From contig JACRUB010000197.1 of NCBI GenBank assembly GCA_014305015.1, positions 1 to 9,940 on the forward strand: a DNA stretch of 9,940 nt, written 5' to 3'. A program made the position numbers and the translations under genes. Below are positions 1 to 7,118 of the stretch, one piece after another; the first letter of the stretch is position 1, and each line of letters begins with the position of its first letter. Below the pieces are notes generated by a model, which saw only the letters and a program-made list of their open reading frames with translations, did not search any database and was not told the origin of the DNA. The DNA comes from Vulcanimicrobiota bacterium. GTDB taxonomy: Bacteria > Vulcanimicrobiota > Vulcanimicrobiia > Vulcanimicrobiales > Vulcanimicrobiaceae.

Positions 1-1934
1 TCGCGAGACTGCTGCATTTGGCGGTCGTTGCGCGAAGAGTGCAATATCTTACGCCCCAGGCTGCCAAGCGCAATTCGTAAAAACTCATTCACCTTGTCGG
101 CCTCGCTCGTTCCCGCCGCATTCGATTGCAGGTCAGCGCCTTTCCAAAACACTTGGCGAACAAGATAGGGATCATCATCAAGTGTCAGCTTGGGAAGAAT
201 TTGCCAGATTTGGGGCGTGGCCGGACTTTGCTCGAATTCTGCGATAGCATCGCCTGCGATTGCGTCGCGTGACCGGGACGGAAGTCGCCCGAAACTCTTC
301 GCGAATGCGTGAAGGGTTTCGGGTGCGTAGCGAACCCGAAAATAGCTCGTGGCATCCGTCAGCGGCTCTGCCGCGCATCCAGTCGTGTAGGTAAACATTT
401 TACGGTCAACCAGGGTGTCATTTGGCAACATGACTGGCCACCACTGGGTTGATGGTTGATTTAGGATGATGCGCCGGCGTCCGTTCAGACAAGGTTGCGC
501 GATCGCTTCAATCCGTGCGTAGCCTTTCTGGTAGAGCCACGGATACTCGATGAAATTCAGCGAACGCGGCGAAGCACGATTCATCGCATTGAAGAAATCA
601 TGAGTCGAAGCGTTTCTATACGCGTGGGCGATTAAGTAGTTCGTGAGCTGGGAGCGGAAGCGGCGAGGACCAACGACATGTTCGATGAGCGCGATCATGT
701 TCGCAGCCTTCTGATACTGAGTAGGTGAGAAAGAAATAGACCAGCGATCTTTTCCGGTTGGCCGAATCGCTTCTCTACCGCGGTCACGCATGAGGAAGAA
801 CATCCGCCCGAAATAGCCCTGCGAGTCTTGATACCATTTTGGATGCAGATCGCGGGAGGCCCGCTGTTGCATCCACTCGGCGAAGCCTTCCGTTAACCAC
901 AAATCGTTCCAGGCATCGTGCGTAACCAGATCGCCGGTCCATTGGTGCGCTATTTCGTGCGCGACCGTAGAGAAGATATTGAACTCCTGGCCCTGTAGTG
1001 GGCGCTTGGGATCAAGCTCCATAAGTTGTTCGCCACTAGTTATCACTCCCCAGTTCTCCATCGCATTTTGAAAGCCCGGAACGACAACGAGGTCGAGTTT
1101 TGGCATCATGTAGGGGAGCGAAAAATAGTGTTCATCGTAGAGAAGCGCTTCTCGTGCGTTTCGCAGCGCCGGCAAAGCGCGCCACACGTCGCTGGGCGGT
1201 GCGTACAAAGTGATTCTCGTTTTCCCCGCCATAATCGATGCGTGGGCATACTTGCCTGCGCACAAAGCAACGAGGTACGTGGACATGGGCGGCGTTGGCT
1301 TGAACGTAACGATTTTGCGATATGGCGCCGAGGGACGTTCGGATTCCACGGGCATATTGCTGATGGCGGTGAAGTCTCTTGGTACGACGACGCTTATGTG
1401 AAAACGGGCCTTAAAAAGAGGCTCGTCCCAGCCGGGGAACACCGTTCGTGCCGAGACCGGCTCCATTTGAGTAGCGAAGAACGATTGGTGACCTGGGCCA
1501 TGAACGAGGAACATTCCCTCCTGTAGAAAGCTGCCATTTTGAAGACGTGCGACGTAGGTGATGCGCAACTGGTGCATGCCCCGTGAGAATGCGGACGCAA
1601 AATGCAGCCGATACAAGCCCCTAATGCTGTCGAAGAGCTCGATCCGCGTGGGCGTAGAGCCATCAAGCGTAATTCGTCCGAACCGTATCTGCTTAGCATA
1701 GAACGCCAGAGTCTTACTTGCGGTATCGAAGCGTAAGAGAACGCGTTCGTTACCGCCGAGGGTACGCTCAACCAAATTCGGATCAATCGCAAGCTCGTAT
1801 GACACCGGGACGATGGTCTTCGGAAGGTGACTCTGAGCGAGCCAGAAGGTGCGATCTTGCGCCACTGACGGGGCCGGAAGGATAAGAAAAACGAAGAGAG
1901 CGCCTACTATAGACGCTTTACACGCACACCACAT
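1..1934 (-). CDS. Secreted M1-family zinc aminopeptidase, partial (C-terminus off the left edge)
   Basis: The reading frame is open from an ATG at 1934 to the window edge, giving 644 visible residues. M1 enzymes usually run to roughly 600-900 residues. Residues 1-25 form a signal peptide (hydrophobic core followed by SVA before Gln26), so the protein is probably exported. M1 signatures follow in order: a TQMEPVSARTVFPGWDEP-type segment near 155-172, an N-A-M-E-N exopeptidase motif at 290-294, the zinc site HEIAH at 326-330, and the third zinc ligand Glu349 in TEGFAEW, exactly 18 residues after HEIAH. Tyr407 in the TQYQKAA segment fits the transition-state tyrosine. The family removes N-terminal amino acids from peptides. 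The first Gly of the usual GxMEN motif is replaced by Asn, which may alter substrate preference. No good Shine-Dalgarno precedes the start; an upstream ATG meets a stop within six codons, supporting 1934. The family call is firm, the substrate unknown. Confidence 0.93.
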   Translation of the reverse strand, partial: MWCACKASIVGALFVFLILPAPSVAQDRTFWLAQSHLPKTIVPVSYELAIDPNLVERTLGGNERVLLRFDTASKTLAFYAKQIRFGRITLDGSTPTRIELFDSIRGLYRLHFASAFSRGMHQLRITYVARLQNGSFLQEGMFLVHGPGHQSFFATQMEPVSARTVFPGWDEPLFKARFHISVVVPRDFTAISNMPVESERPSAPYRKIVTFKPTPPMSTYLVALCAGKYAHASIMAGKTRITLYAPPSDVWRALPALRNAREALLYDEHYFSLPYMMPKLDLVVVPGFQNAMENWGVITSGEQLMELDPKRPLQGQEFNIFSTVAHEIAHQWTGDLVTHDAWNDLWLTEGFAEWMQQRASRDLHPKWYQDSQGYFGRMFFLMRDRGREAIRPTGKDRWSISFSPTQYQKAANMIALIEHVVGPRRFRSQLTNYLIAHAYRNASTHDFFNAMNRASPRSLNFIEYPWLYQKGYARIEAIAQPCLNGRRRIILNQPSTQWWPVMLPNDTLVDRKMFTYTTGCAAEPLTDATSYFRVRYAPETLHAFAKSFGRLPSRSRDAIAGDAIAEFEQSPATPQIWQILPKLTLDDDPYLVRQVFWKGADLQSNAAGTSEADKVNEFLRIALGSLGRKILHSSRNDRQMQQSR

Positions 1935-1963
1935 AAGAAATAATTAAGGATGCATTCCCATAA

Positions 1964-1978
1964 GCCCTCTCCGAGGGC
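1964..1978. other. Short perfect hairpin in the leader of the M1 peptidase gene
   Basis: GCCCTC and GAGGGC form a 6-bp perfect stem with a 3-nt loop, 30 nt upstream of the M1 peptidase ATG. The minus-strand copy is followed by TTATGGG rather than a run of T, so it is a poor intrinsic terminator. A second hairpin at 2048-2065 (7 bp including one G-T pair, 4-nt loop) lies between the STAS stop and this one and also lacks a T-run. They may end or process the STAS transcript or lie in the peptidase leader. No convincing promoter was identified in 1935-2091. Confidence 0.3.
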
Positions 1979-2091
1979 GCAGCGTTCTCGAGTCACGTGA
2001 AAAAACGGCCCATGCTTGAACGGCTGCACATCTTTAACCGTGATACGCTCGCGGCAACCCGCAAGTGAGTTCCGCATGAAGCAATCATTAA

Positions 2092-2400
2092 CTACGCGGC
2101 GTTCAATGACTCCACGCTGAAATATTTGTGCAGGCCGGTAATCATGAAGATCGCATGCAACCGCGCGTTCGCGCCAACAAGCCGCAGCCGGCCGGGCCGC
2201 GCTTTGTGTTCGATCTCAATGAGTAGACCGAGAAGCGAGGCATCCACCTTTTTTACGTCCGAGATATCGATCGTAATATCGGAGCCTACGCTGCTAGCGG
2301 CAATGCTTGCACGAAGTTCCTCGATGCGGTCGTACTCGCAGTTTCCGGTCCAGGCTAATGAATTCAGGCAAGCAGCGGGTCCGGCGGCAGAATGGGTCAT
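2092..2400 (-). CDS. Single-domain STAS protein (anti-sigma factor antagonist-like)
   Basis: This 102-residue protein has a STAS-domain pattern: a central beta strand (DITIDISDVKKVDAS, about 41-55), an amphipathic helix (LLGLLIEIEHKA), then RLRLVGAN and a C-terminal helix through GLHKYF. In SpoIIAA-type proteins the phosphorylated Ser sits at the end of a D-x-S motif before the helix; here that is Asp53-Ala-Ser55, so the phosphoacceptor appears kept. Such proteins bind anti-sigma kinases of the SpoIIAB/RsbW type or act inside larger partner-switching modules. The start is supported by GGGAG about 7 nt upstream of the ATG. No kinase, phosphatase or sigma gene is next to it, so its partner is elsewhere. 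The N-terminal 25 residues are less typical of the family. The fold assignment is good; the role is inferred. Confidence 0.75.
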   Translation of the reverse strand: MTHSAAGPAACLNSLAWTGNCEYDRIEELRASIAASSVGSDITIDISDVKKVDASLLGLLIEIEHKARPGRLRLVGANARLHAIFMITGLHKYFSVESLNAA

Positions 2401-2443
2401 CAGAACGCTCCCGTGGCGAGATACCTGTTGAAGCTACCATCAC

Positions 2444-2465
2444 GCGGTAACGCCGCGGTAACGCC
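2444..2465. repeat. Two perfect tandem copies of an 11-bp unit upstream of the STAS gene
   Basis: The unit GCGGTAACGCC occurs twice in direct succession (2444-2454 and 2455-2465). The pair lies 44-65 bp upstream of the STAS ATG, in the 83-bp gap to the next gene. An 11-bp period is close to one helical turn, so both copies would face the same side of the DNA, as in some activator or repressor sites. It could equally be a chance duplication; no matching copies were seen elsewhere in the window. Confidence 0.5.
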
Positions 2466-2483
2466 GGCGGGGATTAGCGGAAG

Positions 2484-2705
2484 CTACGAAGAGTTATCGT
2501 CGGAGGCTTCCATGCCGACCGTGCGCAAATCGATTTCGTTGTAGTGCACGGGTTTTTCGTGGGTGGGAACGAGTTCATGGTCATCTATCGCAATATGATT
2601 GCGGATGTCGCCTAAGACTTGCTCGCACAGCCGCTTCTCGTACGGGCCGACGGTAATCGTGTTTCCGTCCATCATACGCGCGCGGATGTAGTAACTGCGT
2701 GCCAC
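2484..2705 (-). CDS. Small protein of unknown function (73 aa)
   Basis: I do not recognise this protein. It starts at a GTG (2705-2703); the two nearby upstream ATGs are out of frame, and no strong Shine-Dalgarno is visible. The sequence looks like a small folded soluble domain: an N-terminal strand-like part (RSYYIRARMMDGNTITVGPY, about 3-22), a helix-like part (EKRLCEQVLGDIRNHIAI, about 23-40), and a polar, acidic C-terminus ending in DDNSS. There is no signal peptide or membrane segment. It lies between the DUF488 and STAS genes on the same strand with gaps of 74 and 83 bp, so co-transcription is possible but not shown. It may be a lineage-specific gene. The balanced composition and absence of a better ORF on either strand support it being real. 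Confidence 0.5.
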   Translation of the reverse strand: MARSYYIRARMMDGNTITVGPYEKRLCEQVLGDIRNHIAIDDHELVPTHEKPVHYNEIDLRTVGMEASDDNSS

Positions 2706-2730
2706 ACGGCCATCATGGGCTACGCCGCCC

Positions 2731-2778
2731 TAGAAAAGCAAGTCTAACTCTGCCTACCACTCGACAAGACGCTTGCTT
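2731..2778 (-). terminator. Possible intrinsic terminator after the DUF488 gene
   Basis: On the minus strand, AAGCAA (2778-2773) and GTCT (2770-2767) can pair with AGAC (2745-2742) and TTGCTT (2741-2736). This gives 10 bp with a 2-nt bulge and a 21-nt loop, followed by TTCTA. It begins right after the DUF488 stop codon at 2780. The AT-rich outer stem, long loop and short T-run make it weak, so this is a tentative call. Confidence 0.33.
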
Positions 2779-2779
2779 G

Positions 2780-3154
2780 TTAAGGGAATAATTGGACTAC
2801 TTCCGTTGCGTTCATCGCGGCCGCCAATAGCCGTGCCGCGAGGCCGCGGTGACATCCTTGGGGGTAGCGCTCGACACAACACAGCACGGGAGCGCGAAAA
2901 TCTTTTAACTCTCGCGCAAGCTGTCTGCGTTCGGATTTGCGCTCTTTCGCGCGGTCGTCGGCCGCATACTGAATCGCGCGCGTCGCGTGTAATTCGGCCG
3001 TCAGGCGCTTTGCATTTGCGAAAGGATAGAGCGGGCCGCGCACGCCCCGGCGGCGCCTGACATCAAGGAAGATGTCGATCCCGGCGCTCGTTATCGCCGC
3101 AAAGAAACGCTCTTTGTCCGAGCCGTACACGCCGATTGTGTAGACGATAGTCAT
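2780..3154 (-). CDS. DUF488 family protein
   Basis: The 124-residue protein carries hallmark DUF488 features: an N-terminal YTIG segment (5-8), a helix followed by AGIDIFLDVR (24-33), an R-x-x-P-type region with FANAKRLTAEL (45-55), and a C-terminal VLCCVERYPQGCHR motif (90-103). That motif contains the family's C-x-E spacing and Cys101-His102-Arg103. Length matches the usual 120-180 residues, at the short end. The biochemical function of DUF488 is not established; conserved Cys, His and Arg residues hint at a small catalytic or binding site, but no reaction should be assigned. The ATG lies 35 bp from the divergent GTG of the methyltransferase gene, so promoters for the two must overlap or lie inside the genes. 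No strong Shine-Dalgarno is seen. A weak terminator-like hairpin follows the stop. Confidence 0.8.
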   Translation of the reverse strand: MTIVYTIGVYGSDKERFFAAITSAGIDIFLDVRRRRGVRGPLYPFANAKRLTAELHATRAIQYAADDRAKERKSERRQLARELKDFRAPVLCCVERYPQGCHRGLAARLLAAAMNATEVVQLFP

Positions 3155-3189
3155 GATGCAAACTACGCGGTCTCAAGGAACGGACGTGC

Positions 3190-3933
3190 GTGCCCCGTAC
3201 TACAATCGCCATGAATCTGAAGAGTCTTTTTGCGCGCTATCCGCAGGAGGTCGCGCCGGGCGTCAAGCGCTATCGAGTGCACGGCGTGGAAATCGATGTT
3301 GCCGACAGCGAGACCTCGATTGCCCCGCTAATTATCCACGAGCTAAAAAAAGACTACTACGGGTTCAAGAAACTCGCATTTTCAACGGGCGATATCGTCA
3401 TCGACATCGGCGGCCATGTCGGAATCGTTTCGATGTTTTTGGCGAAGAAGTATCCGTTTCTAAAAATTTACTCGTTTGAGCCGATGAAAGCGAATTACGA
3501 GTACTTCGCGCGGAATGTGGTGCTCAACGGCATTACAAACATTACGCTCAACAATCTCGCAATAACAAGCGACCGGCGCGAACTTGCGATCTCCGGGCCG
3601 GCGAGCAACACCGGAGGCACCTCGGCGCACATTCGCAATCTGTCAATGCCGGGTTACGAGATCACCGCTGCTGCCTCCATAACCATGGACGACATCTGGG
3701 ACCGCTTTTCGATTGGCCGCTGCAAGCTGCTCAAGATTGATTGCGAAGGCAGCGAATACGAGATTCTGAAGAACACGAAGCATCTAGGCGATATCGACTG
3801 GATCTCCGCGGAGTTTCACATCAATACCAAGCTGGCAGAAGAAGGCGAGAGCATCGAGGGGCTCGTGGACTACCTGAGCACGTTTGTTCCGCGCTCGCAT
3901 ATTCAATACACAGCCTGCCAGATGGGCGAGTAA
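3190..3933 (+). CDS. FkbM-family SAM-dependent methyltransferase
   Basis: This 247-residue class I methyltransferase shows motif I as IVIDIGGHVGI (about 69-79), the acidic ribose-binding residue Glu97 in YSFEP, and the FkbM signature LLKIDCEGSEYEIL (180-193). FkbM enzymes typically O-methylate sugars or other small or polymer-bound hydroxyls using S-adenosylmethionine; the substrate here cannot be read from the sequence. Length is typical for the family and there is no signal peptide, so it should be cytosolic. I chose the GTG at 3190 because AAGGA (3175-3179) lies about 10 nt upstream. The in-frame ATG at 3211 has no Shine-Dalgarno but is a possible alternative that would trim seven residues. 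The gene stands alone, divergent from DUF488 and convergent with the ribbon-helix-helix gene, with no glycan-synthesis neighbours to suggest a target. Confidence 0.88.
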   Translation: MPRTTIAMNLKSLFARYPQEVAPGVKRYRVHGVEIDVADSETSIAPLIIHELKKDYYGFKKLAFSTGDIVIDIGGHVGIVSMFLAKKYPFLKIYSFEPMKANYEYFARNVVLNGITNITLNNLAITSDRRELAISGPASNTGGTSAHIRNLSMPGYEITAAASITMDDIWDRFSIGRCKLLKIDCEGSEYEILKNTKHLGDIDWISAEFHINTKLAEEGESIEGLVDYLSTFVPRSHIQYTACQMGE

Positions 3934-3951
3934 GGCGGGGAATAGCTTCGC

Positions 3952-4164
3952 TCAGCCCACGTTAGGACGGCGAAGGGTCGCCCCCTCGCGCTTGAGCTGC
4001 TTGGTCAGCACTGCATCGGTTTTTGTGTCGATCAACTTGCGGAGCGCCGCTTCTACTATCGCGCTTTCGCTCACTTCGGCATTGAAGGCGAGTTGTTTGA
4101 CGCGCCGTCCCAAAGACGCCGGAACGTTAATGCTCATTTTGCGGATTTTATCGGCGTGGTCCAT
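3952..4164 (-). CDS. Ribbon-helix-helix (CopG/Arc-type) DNA-binding protein
   Basis: The 70-residue product has a ribbon-helix-helix pattern: a short strand KMSINVP (9-15), helix A (SLGRRVKQLAFNA, about 17-29), a turn at EVSES, and helix B (AIVEAALRKLID, about 35-46). A basic tail follows (KQLKREGATLRRP). Such proteins dimerise through the strand, which inserts into the DNA major groove; many are antitoxins or local repressors. No toxin gene lies next to it, so a toxin-antitoxin role is not supported. I chose the ATG at 4164. The frame stays open to a TTG at 4230, but those extra 22 residues are not part of the fold. A TAATAC hexamer ends 5 nt upstream of this ATG and could be a -10 box giving a nearly leaderless message, though no good -35 is visible. 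It is convergent with the methyltransferase gene (18-bp gap) and divergent from the M61 gene. Confidence 0.72.
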   Translation of the reverse strand: MDHADKIRKMSINVPASLGRRVKQLAFNAEVSESAIVEAALRKLIDTKTDAVLTKQLKREGATLRRPNVG

Positions 4165-4275
4165 CTTGTGTATTACCCGGCTCAGGCGGACGATAATCAG
4201 CAGCCTGGCGGCGGCTGAAGCATTATGCAAGGTGGCGTCGAAGCTCTGCGGGGCTTGCTATACCCAGAGGTTTAA

Positions 4276-6183
4276 ATGAAGCGTTCTCTCCTATTGATCG
4301 GGCTAGTTGTTGCCCTCAATGCGCCGGCATTCGCCGATTCCGAAACCGCAAATCAAGGGACGACGGCGGTGTCGTTTGCGACTGCCGGTAATCCGATGAC
4401 CGTTGTGCTGGATGCGCGCCAGGCCTCCCGCGGCCTCATGTTTGCGCACCTCGCGATCCCGGTGCGCCCCGGCCCACTCACGCTCGTCTATCCGAAGTGG
4501 ATCCCTGGCGAGCATGGCCCTACGGGCCCGTTGCACGTTCTCGCAAGTCTGCACATGAGTGCGGCCGGCCACGCGCTGCAGTGGCGTCGCGACGACGTCG
4601 ATCTCTACGCGTTTCATGTGGATGTTCCAGCCGGTACCTCATCGCTCAACGTCGATTTCGATGTTCTCATGAACGCCGAGGGCGATACGATGGCCACCAA
4701 AAACGTCGCCATCGTCAATTGGAATCGCAACGTGATGTATCAAGCCAATACGCGTTCCGATGAAGTGTTCGCAAAGCCGAGCATCATCTTGCCTGAGGAC
4801 TGGAGCTATGGAACCGCTCTTCCGAATCCGAGCGCATCGGGTGGTCGTGTCGACTTCGGCGAGGTGACGCTGGAGACGCTTATCGATAGTCCGCTCGACA
4901 TGGGACGGTTCTCAAAACGCATTGCGCGCTGGTCCTCAGGCGATGCAACCGCTGAAACCGATATCTTCGCCGACAATCCGCAGGATCTCCACATCCCGCC
5001 CAAACTTGCGCAAGCCTACGCGAATGCAGTGACTGAAGCTCTCGCCTTGTACGGCGCTCGACATTGGCAACATTATCACGCTCTGCTCACGCTGAGCGAC
5101 GCGATCGGTTTTCAAGGCATCGAGCATCATCAAAGCAGCGACGATCGTGGGCCTGATGATTTTCTGACCAACCCGATGAAGCAACTCGGGAGCGGAGATT
5201 TGCTCAGCCATGAGTTTTCGCATTCATGGAACGGCAAGTACCGGCGCCCATACGATCTGCAGCAACTCAATTTCCAGATTCCCGAACGTACCGATCTGCT
5301 CTGGGTGTATGAGGGCATGAATCAATATCTCGGCGATCTGCTCTCCTTTCGCGCGGGCATCCGCGATCCTAAAAAATATCCCGAATATCTAGCGCACATC
5401 TACGCGGCGATGGACCAAGAACCGGGGCGCCAAGACGAACCGCTGATCGATACGACGACCGCTGCGCCGTGGCTCTACAGTTCCGGCGGACAATATAGCT
5501 CGCTGCGACGCACCGCCGGCGACTTCTATACCGAGGGCGAGTTGATCTGGCTCGATGCCGATACGATTATCCGCGAACGCACGGGCGGCAAACGGTCACT
5601 GGACGACTTCTTGCACGCTTTTGCCGGGCCGCCCAATACCATGCCGAAAGTCGTTACCTACGATCGCGCCCAAGTCGAGCAATTGTTGGGCGACACGGCG
5701 CCGTACGACTGGCACGGATTTTTCACGCGATACGTGTACCAAGTGTCCGAACATCCTCCGACCGACGACCTCGCCCGTGCGGGCTGGAAACTGGTCTACA
5801 ACGGTACGCCGAACGAATTCGATAAAGCGCGTACTAGCGCGCGGCATACCACCGATCATTGGTACAGTCTGGGAATACGGCTGACTGCGGACGGAACCGT
5901 ACGCGACGTCAAGCGTGGCTCGGCCGCTTGGACTGCCGGGATGAGCCCCGGCATGAAAATCGTTGCGATCGATCATCAGGCCTACGATGCCGACTACCTC
6001 GAGAGCGCAATCAAGGACTCAACACATTCGAAGTCGCCGGTCTCGCTGCTGGTCGAACAAGACAAGTGGTTCGGAACTTATTCGCTCAACTATCATGGCG
6101 GATTGCAATTTCCGCATCTCGAGCGCATAAAGGGAACGCCGGATATGCTCGCCGCGATCATGGCTCCGCATCGTCCTAAATAG
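4276..6183 (+). CDS. Secreted M61-family peptidase with C-terminal PDZ domain
   Basis: The 635-residue protein begins with a signal peptide (residues 1-20, ending AFA before Asp21), so it acts outside the cytoplasm. The N-terminal M61 beta region includes YPKWIPGEHGPTGPL (72-86). The gluzincin domain has QGIEHHQSSDD (280-290), zinc site HEFSH (312-316) and third ligand Glu346 in WVYEGMNQYLG, 30 residues after the HEFSH motif, the longer spacing seen in M61 rather than M1. A PDZ domain spans about 530-600 (LGIRLTADGTVRDVKRGSAAWTAGMSPGM and following). Known M61 members are glycyl aminopeptidases. The length matches the family. AGAGG (4266-4270) sits 5 nt before the ATG. The last 8 bp overlap the 3' end of metX on the other strand, leaving no room for a terminator between them. 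No confident promoter was found in 4165-4275; GATAAT at 4192 is a candidate -10 without a good -35. Confidence 0.93.
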   Translation: MKRSLLLIGLVVALNAPAFADSETANQGTTAVSFATAGNPMTVVLDARQASRGLMFAHLAIPVRPGPLTLVYPKWIPGEHGPTGPLHVLASLHMSAAGHALQWRRDDVDLYAFHVDVPAGTSSLNVDFDVLMNAEGDTMATKNVAIVNWNRNVMYQANTRSDEVFAKPSIILPEDWSYGTALPNPSASGGRVDFGEVTLETLIDSPLDMGRFSKRIARWSSGDATAETDIFADNPQDLHIPPKLAQAYANAVTEALALYGARHWQHYHALLTLSDAIGFQGIEHHQSSDDRGPDDFLTNPMKQLGSGDLLSHEFSHSWNGKYRRPYDLQQLNFQIPERTDLLWVYEGMNQYLGDLLSFRAGIRDPKKYPEYLAHIYAAMDQEPGRQDEPLIDTTTAAPWLYSSGGQYSSLRRTAGDFYTEGELIWLDADTIIRERTGGKRSLDDFLHAFAGPPNTMPKVVTYDRAQVEQLLGDTAPYDWHGFFTRYVYQVSEHPPTDDLARAGWKLVYNGTPNEFDKARTSARHTTDHWYSLGIRLTADGTVRDVKRGSAAWTAGMSPGMKIVAIDHQAYDADYLESAIKDSTHSKSPVSLLVEQDKWFGTYSLNYHGGLQFPHLERIKGTPDMLAAIMAPHRPK

Positions 6184-7117
6184 CCAGAAGCTCTCCGGCG
6201 ATCAAAGCGCCATTGGAAAGAAATGCGTCGTGTCCATCGCGCGAGGTAAGTTCTACGTAACGTGCATCGAAGCCGCGAGCTTGCATCCGTAACGATGCCT
6301 CATAGACACGCTCCGGCCGGAAGAGCCAGTCCGATGAGATGCCGACGAAGATAAGCCGCGGATCCGTACGTTCGATCGGATACCCGCGCACGTCGAATGC
6401 GTCCATCGCTTTCGTGAGGCAGACGTACGATTGGGCGCTCATTCGGCTAGCAAACTGCGCCCCTTGATAGTCGAGATACCCTTCGACGTCGTACTTTGAG
6501 CCGCCATTTCTATCAATCCGATTGGAATGACGTTCTTCCAGTAGCTCATCGCTTTTGTAGCTGAGCATGGCGATCTTTCTCGCCAATGACAACCCGTCGC
6601 GCGGATCGTTGCGAATCGCTTCGCGCCCAAGTGCATTGAGCGCGATTCCTTGGGCGGAGAAATGATCGTACGCGCCGATAACGATTGCAGTCCCCACGCG
6701 CCGCGGATAGGCAAGGGCCCACTGCAACGCTTGCATGCCGCCGAGCGAGCCACCGATCACGATGTCGATGTAGTTGATGCCGAGCCGATGAAGCGCGCGC
6801 GCCTGCGCGTTTACCATATCCCCAACCGTTATTGTGGGAAAAGGGCGCACGTCGTCCGGGCCGCTCGACCCGTAGCAGCTTCCGAGTGTGTTGATGCAGA
6901 TGACACAATCATGCTGGGGATCGAATAGCCGGCCGGGACCGATGAGCGGCGCCCACCAGTCCGCGGCGCGGCTGTTGCCCGAAAGCGCATGCGTCACGAG
7001 CACGATCTTATCCGCGGTGACCTGGTCACCGTAGATGGTCGCGTGTTGCTTGACCGCCTCGAGCGACTCGCCGTTTTCTAAGACGAGCCGCCCGATATCG
7101 AGCGTTCTTTCGATCAC
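6176..7117 (-). CDS. metX: Homoserine O-acetyltransferase
   Basis: This alpha/beta-hydrolase-fold enzyme activates homoserine for methionine synthesis by acyl transfer, giving O-acetylhomoserine for MetY. Counting from the GTG at 7117 (313 aa), the nucleophile is Ser124 in IGGSLGGMQALQWA, with Asp263 in GISSDWLFRPE and His296 in RDGHDAFL completing the triad. Other MetX signatures are THALSGNS, IGPGRLFDP, INTLGSCYGSSGP and the YDVEGYLDYQG segment. It is somewhat shorter than the usual 350-380 residues. The start is uncertain: the GTG at 7117 lies one base after the metY stop (TGAGGTG), suggesting coupled translation. A GTG at 7162 would add 15 residues and overlap metY by 44 bp, and neither has a strong Shine-Dalgarno. 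Third gene of the operon. Acetyl rather than succinyl specificity is inferred from family and from the adjacent metY. MetX-fold enzymes can be succinyl-specific, so this is not certain. Confidence 0.92.
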   Translation of the reverse strand: MIERTLDIGRLVLENGESLEAVKQHATIYGDQVTADKIVLVTHALSGNSRAADWWAPLIGPGRLFDPQHDCVICINTLGSCYGSSGPDDVRPFPTITVGDMVNAQARALHRLGINYIDIVIGGSLGGMQALQWALAYPRRVGTAIVIGAYDHFSAQGIALNALGREAIRNDPRDGLSLARKIAMLSYKSDELLEERHSNRIDRNGGSKYDVEGYLDYQGAQFASRMSAQSYVCLTKAMDAFDVRGYPIERTDPRLIFVGISSDWLFRPERVYEASLRMQARGFDARYVELTSRDGHDAFLSNGALIAGELLAI

Positions 7118-7118
7118 C

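Noticed and set aside
1026..1526. 166-codon plus-strand ORF
   Set aside because: It is antisense to the M1 peptidase coding frame, has no recognisable domain and an implausible composition.
1394..1792. 132-codon minus-strand ORF
   Set aside because: It lies in another frame of the M1 peptidase gene, which is open through this region and carries the M1 N-terminal motifs.
1..1934. Possible M1 peptidase pseudogene, since no long complete ORF is present here
   Set aside because: Reading codon by codon shows a single uninterrupted frame from 1934 to the edge; it is simply cut by the window boundary.
3952..4230. Longer ribbon-helix-helix ORF starting at the TTG at 4230
   Set aside because: The 22 extra residues precede the fold, the start codon is rare and lacks a Shine-Dalgarno, and the ATG at 4164 fits the family better.
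3952..4275. Toxin-antitoxin pair involving the ribbon-helix-helix protein
   Set aside because: No toxin-like ORF (RelE, PIN or MazF type) lies on either side; the neighbours are a methyltransferase and a large secreted peptidase.
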